From contig CP154955.1 in NCBI GenBank assembly GCA_039621445.1, positions 4,123,836-4,187,835 on the forward strand: a stretch of DNA of 64,000 nt. Reading direction: 5' to 3'. A model generated the notes under the pieces. That model ran no database searches, was not told the DNA's origin, and was given only the letters and a program-made list of their open reading frames with translations. Shown here in pieces: positions 45,166 to 57,210 of the stretch (position 1 is the first letter of the stretch; each line of letters starts with the position of its first letter). Made by a program: the position numbers and the translations under genes. This stretch comes from Euglena gracilis (Eukaryota; Euglenida; Euglenophyceae; Euglenales).

Positions 45166-46379
45166 GCAGATTCAAAGTTAAAAAAATGCCTTTTCAGAAT
45201 TTTTGGTGCCTTTGGCGCTCGAGTGCCTGGGAGAGTGGCGGCATCCCCCAAAGTGTGAAGCCTTGAAATTCCATGTTGTGTGGCTGCATTACACAAATGG
45301 CGGGAGGGGGGCACCTCAAGGAAAACAATCGTTCTTTGAAATGCTGACCTGAGGTCGCAATTGCATCCCATAAATCCCCCTGCCTGCCCTCGGCGTTCAC
45401 GGTTCACACTGCACACTTCACACGTACTTGAAAAAAAAAACGGTTTTACAGATTCCATCCATGGTTGTTTTTTTTTGAGACCAGGCTGCCCCACACGTTA
45501 GGGGAGAAAAACCTCCCCAACGGATCCGGCGGAGGGGGGTCTGATTCTGGGGTCAATTTTGAGGTTGAAAAAAATATCCGCACTTTGTGCTGAAAACACT
45601 CGGGGGGGGGGGGGGGGGCCTGCGGCGATGTGGGGCGGGGACACCCCACCTAAACGCCACCCCGGTCCCAACCCCCCTGCGATCCAACTTGAGAAGAAAA
45701 CCCTGAGCTGATGGAACAGTTTGGAACAGTGGACAAAAATGGCAAAATTTCTCTTCGGATTGCATTCAGCATCGATTTTCAAAGGGAAAAAAAAGATTTG
45801 GGGCAAAAGCATACAACTGACCCCAGGGGAAAGTCACTTTCCTTTTCAAAAAAAAAGCATTCAGTTTGTTTTCCAAAACCAGTACCTCCGTCCTGCTGCC
45901 CCCCCCCGGGGGGGGTCACTCGGGCCATCCCCTCCAAAATGGCTCGAAATCAATGGATTTTGGCTTTTTTTATAATAAAAAAAACACCTGGTGCCTTTGG
46001 CGCCAAGAGCACTTTTGACTGGTTTTGGCCAAAAACCTTCCTTCATTGGACTGTGTGCGCCGCTGGATGGTCAGACAAGAACAGCTGGTTGAAAAAAATT
46101 GGGTAAAGAGCTCCAAAATATCCAAAATACCTATCTGATGATCCACAATTCATTGTGTGTGGAGTAATCCAAAAAAAAGATCAAAACGGAGATACAATAC
46201 CACATGTTTGACCATTGCGAAGAACCTAGGTTTTCAGAACAGTCCCCGGCAAACAAGAGCAATCATTTCGCATTGTGTGCATTCTGCCACGCCAAGAAAT
46301 GGGCGAGGTCGTGGCCAGCCACCGTGTGGCAAAACACATCATCCCGAGAAAACAGCAATTCACGCCAGGCTTTTGCTTA

Positions 46380-47183
46380 CCTCCCCCCCCCCTTGTCCAA
46401 CGACCACTGCTGTTCGTCTCCGACCGGGGGGCGGTTGCTAAATTGGCCAATGTTCGTCTCCGACCAGGGGGGGTGGTCGTTAGACAAGCGGGGTGGGCCC
46501 CAGGCCGGCAATAAATTGGCCACATATGGGGGTCATTCTTTGGGCTATTTTCAGCATTTTTGACGACTTCTGCCATTTTTGGCCACTTTTGGCCATTTTT
46601 TGGCCACCCTTGGGATTTTTTGGGTCACTTTTGGCCATTTTTTGCCACGTTTGGTTTCATTTAGCCATTCTTGGCCACTGTCGGCCATTTTGGGTTTCTT
46701 TAGCCATTTTTTGGCCACTTCTGGCCATTTTGGGCAACTTTTGGCCACTTTTGGCAATTTTGGGCCACTTTTTGCCCGATTTCAGGCGATTTTTGCCCAC
46801 TTTTGGCCATTTTTGGCCAATTTCAGGCCATTTTTGCTTATTTTTGGCCATTTTTTGGCCAACTGGAATCAAATTTCAGCCGTTTGGAACAATCTCACAC
46901 TTCCATAAATTTCAGTCATTTTGGGGTGATTTGTAACTATTTTGGGGAGCTTTTGGCCCTTTTTTTGTGCCGTTTTGGCATTTTCAGCCATTTTAGGGTG
47001 GTAATCCCAAACAAATTGCAAAAAAACAGCATCACTGGTACATGCAAATGCAACTAAACCGAAAATAAAATCACACAATTTCTTTTGCAGTACTGAACCA
47101 ACATCGTATACAAAAAGATCGTCTCTGACCGGGGGGGGGTGGTCGTTAGACAAGCCCGGTCGTTGGACAGGGGGGGGGGGAGG
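46380..47183. mobile_element. 804-bp C-run-ended element inserted at TA inside a TIR
   Basis: Ends CCTCCCCCCCCCC.TTGTCCAACGACC and GGTCGTTGGACAGGGG..GGAGG are inverted, flanked by TA (46,378-46,379; 47,184-47,185). Subterminal direct repeats GTCTC.GACC-G-run-TGGTCGTTAGACAAG occur near both ends. The middle is (TTTTTGGCCA)n-like. There is no ORF of note, so it is non-autonomous, by end structure akin to the 2.78-kb elements. Confidence 0.8.
46563..46990. repeat. (TTTTTGGCCA)n-like filler inside the 804-bp element
   Basis: Degenerate 10- to 22-bp units of GGCCATTTTTGGCCACTTT; all open frames here are periodic artefacts. Confidence 0.8.
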
Positions 47184-48101
47184 TAAGGACCCAAGGGGGG
47201 TACTGGCTAGCCAATCGGCTAGACACTGGAAAAAAAGGACTAGCTGGACCCCCCTCACCCCCCCGGGGGGTCAAGGGGTCCCCCCAACTGGGAAAAAAAA
47301 GTTCCTCCAGCGCCGAGGTGGAAACGAGGTTTTTGATAGGTTTTTGGCTGATTTTGTTCCAAAAATGGCCAAAAATGGCCAAAAACGGGCATTTTTGGCA
47401 ATTTTTGGGGGTCACAAAAAAATTTCCGGCGCTTTGCGCCGGTCACTGGAAAAAATTTTCACTAGCTAGCCCTGCTAGCAGACCCCCCCGGGGGGTCTGC
47501 TAGAAATCCAACTAGCCAAATTTGGACTAGCTGCAGTTCAGCCCCCCCCCCCCCCCCGGGGGGTACTGCAATCCCTTAAGCAGAAGCCTGATTCACGCAG
47601 ACTACATTCCTCCCGTCCCAGGGACTGCAGGTAGCGGAAGCGAGGTTGCAGGCGCTTCTCCAGGCTGCAATTCCACAACAACGGGAAACCATCCACCTCT
47701 GCTCCCAACAGGCTTCTTTGCTCTCACCCAGCGCGGTGCCTGCAAATTCAGGGCATGTGGCCACAGAAATGTGAACCCACAATGTGCCTTCCCCAGAGAT
47801 GCAAAATCGGTGAACTTCACTGCACAGCAACTTCACTGCACAGAAAAAAAATGCACACAAATGCACGTGCAATGAAAACATTCAAGACAATATTTCAATG
47901 CGCAGGATGTTGTAGGATCAGAATTAAAGAAACAAGAATTAGAGGGCCAAAAAATGCAATAGAACTTCACAAAACCCTTTGTTTGTTTCATTATTATTGT
48001 TTTTGTTGGTGTTGGTGTGCTGCTGCTGTTACTGTTATCATTGTCATCATCCTCATTCTCATCCTCATCACCATCATCATCATCGTACTCATGTTGTTGT
48101 T

Positions 48102-48165
48102 GTGGTGGTGGTGGTGGTGGTGGGTGGGTGGTTGGGTGGGTGGGTGGGTGGTGGGGGGGGGGGGG
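48102..48165. repeat. (TGG)n / (TGGG)n repeat
   Basis: GGTGGTGGTGG followed by GGGTGGTTGGGTGGGTGGG, ending in a G run. Confidence 0.9.
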
Positions 48166-48270
48166 GCTCTTGCTCTGGCTCTTGCTCTTGTTCTTGGTTT
48201 CTTGTTCTTGTTCATTTTCTTGTTCTTGTTCCTCTTCTTTTTGTTGCTATTGCCATTGCCATATTGTTGG

Positions 48271-48575
<305 letters not shown>

Positions 48576-48845
48576 ATTTTCAACTGGAAAATTGCAAAAC
48601 TCAACTGGTGCAGAGGGGAGGGGGGTCACAGAAACCAACTCCTTGGGAAAGACACACTGTTTCCCCCTAGGAACTGTGTTTTTCTGGAATCTCATAAAAA
48701 CAACATTTGCAACAAACGATCTCCCAGATTCCCAGATTCCCAGATTTCCGACCGGGGGGTGGACTCCGAAATTTTTGAAAAAAAATGCAACCCTATTTTC
48801 TTCATTCAGGCGAGTTTGTTCAGCCAACCTAAAACCCAACCACAC

Positions 48846-48910
48846 AGGGGGGTGCCTTAGCCCAGCCGTCCTGGATAGTATGAGATGGCTGGATTAAGGC
48901 ACCCCCCCCC
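48846..48910. repeat. Short inverted repeat GGGGGGTGCCTTA...TAAGGCACCCCCC
   Basis: A 65-bp hairpin with arms of about 21 bp and two mismatches, ending in G/C runs; possibly a very small MITE or fused element ends. Confidence 0.6.
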
Positions 48911-49424
48911 CCCGGTATGGAACTTGCTTCCCTGCAAATCAAGCCTGACTCTTGAACGTCCCATGTCTTCCAAGACGAATTGGAGTGTCGGCCTTAGCTT
49001 CCGGTCACGTTCGCAGATATTCTCATGGTATACAATCACTTCCATGCCAAACCTGCCACAGCCAACAAATGTTGTGAGCATTGCAGTACCCCCCCCCCCT
49101 AGTCGTACGACCGGGTTCCTGCAACCTGTGACCGGGGGGGGGTGGTCATAACACCCCCATAACCTGCAACCTGTGACCGGGGGGTGGTCGTAAATGAGGG
49201 GGCGGTCAAAGGTACGATGGTGTGAGGGTGGCACATCCGCGGTGGCAAAGCACAGCGAAAAGCAGAAATATTTCAAATGGAGGTTGCCCAAACAGCGGCA
49301 GCTCCAGTGTCGGTGGGCGAAGCGCCAGAAGGCTGCTCCGGAAGGTACACAACGGTGTACGGCAGAATGAAACGGAATTTGTGAAATGAAAAAGACTTCA
49401 GCCACCCAAACAATGCTTGTCTTT

Positions 49425-49802
49425 CTACTCCTCTACCGGTACGGTGTAGAAACCTTTTTTCCGATGCCAAACAACTTTCAGACGCTTTGGTGGTGGTACC
49501 GCAACAGTTGTACTGGAACTCGCTTCCTGCATTGTTGTCCCTGGAAGATTCTGGAATTTCGGCGGAATGAAATCCCCATCAATCAAATCTTTCGTCAAAT
49601 AGAGATGTCCATTGAAGACGTGTGCCAAGCCCCAAATGCCACGTGTTGCTTTGGCAAAAACGATTTTGAGATTCTTCTTTTCGTTCCCATCCTCCTCTGG
49701 TGTGCTTTCTGAATACGAGGAAACCGATTTCTTGCTGTCTGAATCGTCCCCTAAATCACTCTCATCAAAACTTGACAAATCTGACAACCCAGAAGAACCC
49801 AA
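49425..49802 (-). CDS. Acidic/basic protein of the 2.78-kb element, copy 1
   Basis: A 125-codon reading: the start MGSSGLSDLSSFDESDLGDD is Ser/Asp-rich; the middle NLKIVFAKATRGIWGLAHVF and NGHLYLTKDLIDGDFIPPKF look folded; the end contains PPPKRLKVVW. Likely the C-terminal exon(s) of an element protein. No catalytic triad is identified. Identical in copy 2 (59,601-59,978). Confidence 0.45.
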   Translation of the reverse strand: MGSSGLSDLSSFDESDLGDDSDSKKSVSSYSESTPEEDGNEKKNLKIVFAKATRGIWGLAHVFNGHLYLTKDLIDGDFIPPKFQNLPGTTMQEASSSTTVAVPPPKRLKVVWHRKKGFYTVPVEE

Positions 49803-50520
49803 AAGTCATGGGTGTTTCCATCGAAATGAAACACCCCTGGCCGAACCAGTGGACTCCGAGGAGGAACTCCCCGAAGCGTCACTGGTTTGGTTAGACGGAA
49901 GCGACAACATAGCACAATCGGCGGGGATTGAGGATTCGTCCAACAGTTTCTGAAACATGTTTGTGCTTGCCGACCGGGGGAGAAAAGGGGGGGGGGGTGG
50001 GTGCTATAGGGTGTCAGGGGGGGGGTTGGTGTCCGGGCCGGACCAAGAAAATTTTCATTGAAAATGGCTGTGGTCGGAGAGGGGTGCTTTGCTAGGGGCA
50101 GGCACCCCCCTAAAACCCTACCCCCCCCTGGGGTAGGCACTCGACTAAGCACAAGCCTGTTCTCAAACAACATCCCCGCCGGGAAATACGCAGCACGCAT
50201 GGCAGCCAGAAGAAAAGAAAGAAAAATGGTCAACAGGTCAGCAAAAACTTGGCCAGATGTCATGAAGACAAGCCCGGTCGTTGGACAGGGGGGGCGAGGT
50301 AAGAAATCGCCTGGGTGCTGTCGTCGACGAAACGCCAGCCACCACCTTGACAACGCCCTCTCCGACAACTGCGCAATCCTACGAATAATAGTAGAATGAT
50401 AAATTTTCCTGGACAGAAAAATCTAGATGCATGGACACTCCACCTCTGAGAAATGTGCAATCCTACGAATACAGCAGCACATAAACAATAAAACAATTTC
50501 GCAGTCCTACGACTATAGCA

Positions 50521-51036
50521 TCACATAATAGCAGGTTGGGGACAGCACCTTTCACTCCACGCCTTTGCTTTGGTGATGGCCATCTGCTTCGTGATCGCCA
50601 GCCCGCGCCCACGCCGCCGTAGGATCCATCGACGTAGATTGACCTCCAGGGTTTTCCGCCCAGAAGAATGACCCCTGTGCAATGTCTTCCTCTTCTTGTC
50701 CTTCAGAAGCGCCTTTGCCAGATTGGTCCTTGTGTGAGAAAAATGTTTCAAAAAAGAAGACAAAGAAAACAATGCTAACCTCTGCTTTTGCCAAAACATG
50801 ATAGCAGTATGTGACTTCATCTTGAAGAATTTGGCAGCTGCACGAAATCCATGAGCGTCAGCATAAGCCAAAATCTTCAATTTCTCTTTCACCGTCCAGC
50901 TCCGCCGGCTGATAGGGGCGCTCCGTTTCCTCTGCATTGAAAAAAACAGAAATGCGGAAAATGGCAAATGCACCGTACCGGAAGACGGGTCGGTGATCCC
51001 TTCCTTGCACTTGACTTTCTCTTGTCTTTCATGCAA
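50521..51036 (-). CDS. CENP-B/pogo-type DNA-binding protein, copy 1
   Basis: Two HTH regions are visible. The first, SWTVKEKLKILAYADAHGFR then AAAKFFKM, matches the psq/CENP-B N-terminal HTH pattern. The second, LRRWILRRRGRGLAITKQMA then ITKAKAW, matches the Tc5/CENP-B HTH. A probable intron (GTTAGC..CACAAG) separates them. After KAKAW the frame soon stops, and no DDE catalytic domain follows in the element, so either it is spliced from a part I cannot see or the element is non-autonomous. DNA binding to the TIRs would be its expected role. Confidence 0.6.
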   Translation of the reverse strand: MHERQEKVKCKEGITDPSSGTVHLPFSAFLFFSMQRKRSAPISRRSWTVKEKLKILAYADAHGFRAAAKFFKMKSHTAIMFWQKQRLALFSLSSFLKHFSHTRTNLAKALLKDKKRKTLHRGHSSGRKTLEVNLRRWILRRRGRGLAITKQMAITKAKAWSERCCPQPAIM

Positions 51037-51037
51037 T

Positions 51038-51505
51038 TCACCTGAGACATTGAAATATCGGGGCAGAAAAAGTGAATGTACAAATACACATGCCTGAATG
51101 GCTTCTGTTGCCGCAGGAGCTGCTTGCTCTTCTGTTGTTCCTTGTTCTGCCTCCGTCTGTGATGCGTCCGCGTTTTAATACAGGTATTATTAAAAAAAAA
51201 CACACCAGCGGGCTGGAGGGTGTCCGGGGTGAATCAGGTTCAGGTTCTGGTTCGGAAGGAGGTTCAAGTTCCATTTCTCGAACACGGGCTTTCTTGTTCA
51301 GGACCTCAGACCCGTTCCGCACGTACTTGATGGTGCAGGCACACCAATGCTTTCCAACCAAATCATTCATGAAAAGGGGAAGAATGCAAAGATGATGTGC
51401 AAAGCAATGCTGTTGGGCCAAACGTCTAAAATATCCCTCAAAAAAAGAATACAAAAAAAAGCAAGTGCAATATACTTCTGCCTGTATATTGTTTTTTGTT
51501 GCCAT
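51038..51505 (-). CDS. Possible upstream exon of the same element gene, copy 1
   Basis: The inner part reads NDLVGKHWCACTIKYVRNGS, EVLNKKARVREMELEPPSEP and an acidic Pro/Glu/Asp run. It lies directly 5' of the HTH protein. Likely an N-terminal exon; the termini of the 155-codon frame are probably intronic. Identical in copy 2 (61,215-61,682). Confidence 0.4.
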   Translation of the reverse strand: MATKNNIQAEVYCTCFFLYSFFEGYFRRLAQQHCFAHHLCILPLFMNDLVGKHWCACTIKYVRNGSEVLNKKARVREMELEPPSEPEPEPDSPRTPSSPLVCFFLIIPVLKRGRITDGGRTRNNRRASSSCGNRSHSGMCICTFTFSAPIFQCLR

Positions 51506-51865
51506 TTTTGCCCACTGTTCACTTTGAAAATATCTTTTGAATCACACTCCATCAGTTAAAGACAAGCATCGTTCTGGCAAAGATAACGATCCCCAAAAGG
51601 AGAGGGGCCTTGCACAACCGCAGAGGCCTTGGAGCCATCACTGCGGGTGTACAACACATGTGCGCCGGGAGGGAACATGGGGAATAACCTGCGAAAAGTA
51701 ACAACACTTGGGAACAACGGCGTCATTCATGGAACGTTCCCAAAAAAAAATTCGCAACCTGCAACCTGTGACCGGGGGGGGTGGTCATAACACCCCCATG
51801 ACCTGCAACCTGTGACCGGGGGGTGGTCATAGATGAGGGGTGGTCGTACGACTAGGGGGGGGGGG

Positions 51866-54230
51866 TAAGAACCACACCGGGGGGGTCAGGTTCAAGGTGC
51901 TGGCTGGGGGAAAAAATTCCAACTCAGGTAACCCTCCCTCTGGGGGGGGGGGTCCAGATGCTGCTTGTCTGGAACCAACTGGTACTGGCTTGCAAAAAAT
52001 TTACTTGGCTGGGCAGGGCTGTACGAAAAAAGGCCTTAGAAATCGATCACCCCAACCTTGGAGGTAGGGGGTCACCTCCGATCCACAAGATTGGGTTCAA
52101 CCAATTTTTCAACAATGATGCCCTCATTGAAGAAAGATCAATGGAGGGTGATTAATATCAATGGACAAATGGTGTATAACACGTTAAACCAAACGGTTCA
52201 TAACCCAATGAGAAAAAAAGAGGAAATAATTGAATATGTAGTAAAAAATACAATAAAAGGTTGAAATAACAAAAATTCTGCAGGAATGAATCAAACCAAA
52301 AATGTAAAAAAAATTGAGAAAATATATTCATTGATTAATGTCCAAAAATGGATGCATAATTTGGGCATATCTCAGGCTTGTCGTACAGTTGATTAACAGC
52401 ATTTCTGTCTGCTTTCAGAGTGGTGCTTCGTCATAAGGTCAGGGGCCTGTTCATGTGCCGTGATACTCCTTTGGACAAACGTAGATGAGACAAACACATT
52501 GACAATCTGTGCATTTGTGCAAACCGACCACATCTTTTGTCCCCGACTCTTGGGTTTTATCACACTTTTTTCAGCAGTTTGAATACTGGGGAATTTGTGG
52601 ATCTCCTGTACCTGCATTCACTCACCTCTATACGCAGCATCCACTACAGCACCTGCATCAACTGCGTGCGAAATTACATACATCTGACATACTTTCTTTG
52701 TTCAAACCGTGGCTGTAAGAAATCATCCCTCAGAAGTTTGCGCGATTCACTCTCCGGTCGCAATACAGCACAATTTGGACGCATCCCCGCTGCAAGTTTG
52801 GTGGGGACTCCCCACCTTCCCTCCCTTCACCCTGAGTCCACTTTCGGTTTACCTCTTGTGCCACTTTTGGCCACATTTGTCACTCTTAGCCAATTTTGGA
52901 AACGTTTGGCTGCTTTTCCCCAGGTTCCCTTTTCTTCCAGGCTCATCCAGGGAAACAGCCAAAAGAGGCAAATAGGGCAGTAAAGGTCCCGTTCCTTTGC
53001 CGCATTTTTTCATTCCTGGGGGGGGAGCACCGGTGGTTTCGACGTGCGGAGCCCATTTTCGGACCGCCCCCAAAAAACACCATTTTTTGCCAAAGTCCCG
53101 GGAGTCACACTGCCAAAAACAGAATTTTGCTCATTTTTGCACTCTCTTGTCACCGTGTTTTCAAACTTCCCACACAGTCGAAAAAAAAAGAAAAAATTTA
53201 AAACCTTTTGTTAATTTTTGCAATTGCGCAAACCAAAATGAAAAAAAGCTTGAGTGCAAATTCGGCCGCCTACGCAGGACCAGAGGGCAGTTTCCCAGGA
53301 GAAACGCCGACGAGGAAAATTGTTTTTTTTTTGACGAAAGCTGTTCTTTTTGGATTTATTTAGCCAACAAATTGCATTATTTTGGAATCAACGTGCTCTT
53401 TTCTTAGCGCTCTCTTCGCCACCCTGCTGCCAACCCATCCTCACCTGCCTACCCAGCGACCCTGTCTCCCTTTTTTTTAATGATACCCTGTGTTTTTTGA
53501 GGATATCGGATTTTTTTGTCGAAAAGAATGGTTTGAAAAAAATCGTATTTTCAGAGGCCTCTGTTCAAAGAATACAAAAAATACACCTTTTGGTGTTTTC
53601 CAGCAGGGTTTAAAATCGTTATTCTGGAAATTTTAGAAACCACAAAAAATTAATCATACCAGCAAAAATAACAACAATAAAAAAATAACTGGAAAAAACA
53701 ACTTGAAAATACACATGTAAGAAAAACAAAAATTCAGCCAAATTGCAAAATGAAAAAAGGTATGAAAATTTTACATAAATATGCAAATATTTTATCACGT
53801 TAACACTGATAAATTTGAATTTGACAGAAAGCCCGTCTTCTGTTGACATGAGCAATTGAGCTTGTGAGAAAAAAATACTTTTTTACCCAGTGAAATCAAA
53901 ACACACTCCCCTTGAAAAAACGAGTTGCACTTTTGGTTGAAAATTGAAGCGCCGCAAATTGGATTTTTTTGGGAAAAGAAGTCTCACTTAGTAAGAAGGC
54001 TGCGGACAAGGCTACAGCTGAGAACGCAAGGAGCGATGCGCAAATGCTTCGCAACGTCCAGCCCATTCTCCTCAAAGAATGCAATCTTCTCCTGCAGTTT
54101 GTCCAGATTGTAATTCAGCGTTGATGGGGTGGGGTGCACTCCTCAACTAACAACTCATAATGCATTCATTCTTTTCAAATAATAACCCACGTCGTATGAT
54201 GTGCAACGACATGCAAACACCAGTTTTACC
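51866..54230. other. No confident gene; AT-rich
   Basis: A/T-rich sequence with scattered short frames. A segment at 52,980-53,140 (CGACGTGCGGAGCCCATTTTC, CCAAAAACAC) is related to 34,510-34,600 in inverted orientation and to 57,395-57,430, so a dispersed repeat is present. Nothing else is supported. Confidence 0.4.
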
Positions 54231-54237
54231 TGTATAG

Positions 54238-54633
54238 CCCCCAAAAAATAAGACCCCCAAAAACACTGCCCCACCCCCAAAAATAAAACCCGGGTCTAAT
54301 TTCTGGGTCTGTTGCTGGAAGCTTCCAGGGGGGGTCTTGTTTTTTGAGGAGTCTTATTTTGTGATTTTTTTTTCACCGACCTGGGCCCGGAAAAAACATC
54401 ATCTTCCAGGATCCAAAAAGATTAAAAATTTTCCTTAGGCCCTTCGCGCCATGTGTAAATTGGTGTGAGTTAACATTTAGCATGTATTTTTTTGCACTCT
54501 AAAAACCTGAAAATTTCGAAATTTCATCATTTTTGTGTGTGAATTTGGGGTTTTTTGGTTTTTCTTTTCGGGAGAGTTCCTATTGTCTTTGGCGCTTCGC
54601 ACCGTCTGAGGGGGTCTTATTTGGGGGGGGGGG
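54238..54633. mobile_element. ~396-bp MITE, TIR CCCCCAAAAAATAAGACCCCC-like
   Basis: The left CCCCCAAAAAATAAGACCCC is inverted at the right as GGGGTCTTATTTGGGG. Two mini-hairpins, GGCCCTTCGCGCC (54,438) and GGCGCTTCGCACC (54,591), lie inside. A TA target duplication is possible but not exact. Confidence 0.6.
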
Positions 54634-55319
54634 TTACCTAATGGGCAGATGCACAAAGAATTCCATGAATACAACACAATTTTTTTTCCAAATGTCCTCA
54701 TAGGCAACGAAAAAAATATAGAAATTCAAATCAAAACAAGCAAAAAACAGACATGGGCCCACTGTTCCAACTTGGACGCTCACTCGGTGCCCTGCCCCCT
54801 ACCACCCAGGGGCAGCTTGGTTTCAATTATTTTGATCCCGACACTTTTGCAGAAACAGAGCGAATTTGGGGGATAAGTGCAACTGATACATTGCAGGTGC
54901 ATGTGGCACATGCACATTCAGCTGATCATGTGACAGATCCAGTGACATTTTGTGTGATTTTATCCTATCCCCCCGTTCGGCATTTGTGTGCCCTGTCCAA
55001 TTACCTGAAACGCAGCGACCAGGGTATCATACATAGTGGCTCCAGCAATGCATTTTATCATCATCACACATGACGTCATGGAAAAGGAAATTGGAAAGAC
55101 CTCCTTAGTGAGGAGCCCATGCATTTTTGAGAATGCGCCTCATGTTCACCCCTCGAGACTTCAAATAAATGGCAACGTTCTGCATTTTTTCAACAGATGT
55201 GTACAACAGTTGTCGCACAGAGAGGACCCAAAAAGGGAGGCATCATAAAACACCTGCCATGAATTCCTCTCTGCGGGTGGGGATTTTTGGAGATGAGCAT
55301 GGGATCCATCCCAACTTCC

Positions 55320-55440
55320 TGTAAAAACTGAAGCGGCGTCTTGGGTGGTTTTGTGGTGGAAGATTGAGCATCCTCTTGTTGAGGGTCAACCTGAGCCCAA
55401 TCTGAAAGAGGACCTTGCACATTACACTTGCTTGGGAAAA
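55320..55440 (-). CDS. Possible mTERF-related exon
   Basis: The minus strand reads KTPLQFLQEVGMDPMLISKN within an open stretch, resembling the start of an mTERF motif (helix, G, then variable). It lies downstream of the mTERF-like exons at 56 and 58 kb on the same strand. Weak alone. Confidence 0.3.
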
Positions 55441-56069
55441 CAACACTCACACAGCTTCACAATGCAAAAAAATGCGTGGTGTATCTCCATTGATTGAACA
55501 AACAATGAGATATGAAATATTAAATTTAAATGTTTAACTTTAACATTAAGTTTCGGCAAATAGAGGGAGAAATTTTTGAAAATAGCATGGCACAAAGAAA
55601 TAAAAAGGAAAATTAGAACTTATTGATAGATCCATAGCAAACCGGCTTGGCCCAAAAAAGCGGGATCTTTCAAACCAAAAAAATTTGAACACAAAAAATG
55701 AGAACTTTCCCAAAAAATGCACATTTCAGGGCACTTACAGAACTTGTGGGGTTCCTTTTTTGGATTTCCCTCACAAATCCCAAACGGTGTCTCACTTGGG
55801 GGGAGGGGGGAGGGACGGTTTGTTTGTTTTTTTGCAGAAAATCCACAAAAGATCTTATATTGGAGCGGGGGGGTTATTAAATTTCCCTTGAGGTTCCGAC
55901 CAAGATGCAAAAATGCACAGCTTTTTGCCCATTGACGGCGTTGCTACAACCTCAGGCCATGGGGGGGTGGTCAAAGCACCACCTTATGCAATCTCTAAAA
56001 AGGGGGTGGTCGGTATGCACGACGGTCGGTCGACACAGATGGCACGGATGGTATGTGATGGGGGGAGGT

Positions 56070-56380
56070 CAATGACAGATTTGGCTTTTCTGCCAACTCT
56101 TGCTCAGCCGCAGCAAACTTGCATAGAGTGTCAATCCCAATCCGCAGAATGGAGGGGCGTAGATTGATGATTTCAACAGTGTTCCCTTGGGCAGCGAGGA
56201 GCTTGAGTTTGGCTTCCAAGGCGGTCGTACGATACTTTAGGGCGGCTGGGTAGGTGCTGACCACCCTGGCCACATCCAAACCATGGTCCTGCATCCACTG
56301 GACCTTCTTTTTCAACACTTCGATGTCCGACGCCAGCATAGAGGGCCGGGTTTTCAAAACCCGCCTGACATCCACCTCTG
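56070..56380 (-). CDS. mTERF-like repeat exon
   Basis: Repeated mTERF helices are visible: RPSMLASDIEVLKKKVQWMQ, DHGLDVARVVSTYPAALKYR, TTALEAKLKLLAAQG and INLRPSILRIGIDTLCKF. The recurring pattern (P..L..d.e.l..kv.wl...G, then YPA.L.Y) is that of mitochondrial transcription termination factor family proteins, which bind organelle DNA or RNA. Borders are an AGCCAG acceptor near 56,380 and an uncertain donor. With the exon at 57,880-58,070 it probably forms one gene. Confidence 0.65.
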
Positions 56381-56814
56381 GCTTCTTTCAAAAAACTCTG
56401 GGGGTGCTTGTGTTCTCCCTCTTAGGCGGCCGGATTCACACTTTAGGGTTTTTTCATTGAAAGGGATGCATTAGTGCAAATCAACAATTTTCCCGAGATT
56501 TCTGGGACCCTGTACCCTCACACACATAAAACCGTTTATAAACTGTTGCGAAACTGTATTGAAGGGGATTAACTCCCGGTGGTTTGGTGCAAGTGCTGCA
56601 TACCGAGTGACGTGAATAGGGCCGAGGGTGAGATTGGTGCTTTCGTACATCAAACAGGTTGGAAGCACACACCCACTGTAACGACAATTGGCACTGGTGC
56701 TGACATACTGACTGAACTGACTTGGGAACTACAGCCGCCCGTAAGAACGGAGCCTTATTACATCTCATACTACAGACTACGTCAGCCAGCCATTATGCAA
56801 CTGATGTGTGCTTT

Positions 56815-57210
56815 TCACATTTGCGCAGATAAACACAATATATTTATTTGCGCAATTGCGTGCACAAAACGAAAAACATTGAAGGTAAAAATACATGTTT
56901 GTTGGCGCACACAAACATAATTTGTTCATGGGCGCATTTGCGCGCACCAACACCTTGGGGAAACTGGTGTGGTATTTAAAGCACACTGATGGTTACTGTG
57001 GATCTACGAGGCTTTTGAACGTGATGGGGGTGTTGGTGAGCGCATTTGCACCCATAAACAAAATTATGTTGCTGCGTGCATTTGCGCAAATGCACAAATA
57101 AACATTTAATTAATCACTTCAAAAAAAATGTGTCTGAGCGAGCCACAGCCACACAAACAAAATTTGTTTGTGCGCGCAAATGCGCGCACCAACACACATC
57201 AGTTGTGCGA
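56815..57210. repeat. Cluster of GCGCAAATGCGC foldback repeats
   Basis: Four partial or complete inverted copies (about 56,820-56,880; 56,893-56,955; 57,040-57,105; 57,150-57,200) of TTTGCGCAAATGCGCGCACC/GTTGGTGCGCGCATTTGCGC, the same family as 33,502-33,618. They lie between the two mTERF exons. Confidence 0.7.

Larger units (their letters stand above)
46366..47590. mobile_element. hAT-like MITE (8-bp TSD ATTCACGC) split by a nested element
   Basis: The left TIR CAGGCTTTTGCTTA is cut after the TA by the 804-bp insertion and resumes as AGGACCC at 47,186. The right TIR CTTAAGCAGAAGCCTG ends at 47,590. Perfect 8-bp repeats ATTCACGC flank the whole (46,358-46,365; 47,591-47,598). Without the insert it is about 419 bp, the same family as 41,215-41,637. 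Confidence 0.85.
49089..51865 (-). mobile_element. 2.78-kb Tc1/pogo-like transposon, copy 1
   Basis: Begins with a C run and TAGTCGTACGACC, ends with GGTCGTACGACTAG and a G run, and is flanked by TA on both sides (49,087; 51,866). The subterminal block AACCTGCAACCTGTGACCGG occurs in the same orientation near both ends. It carries minus-strand ORFs, including a double helix-turn-helix protein (50,521-51,036). A nearly identical copy lies at 59,262-62,041. Confidence 0.85.
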
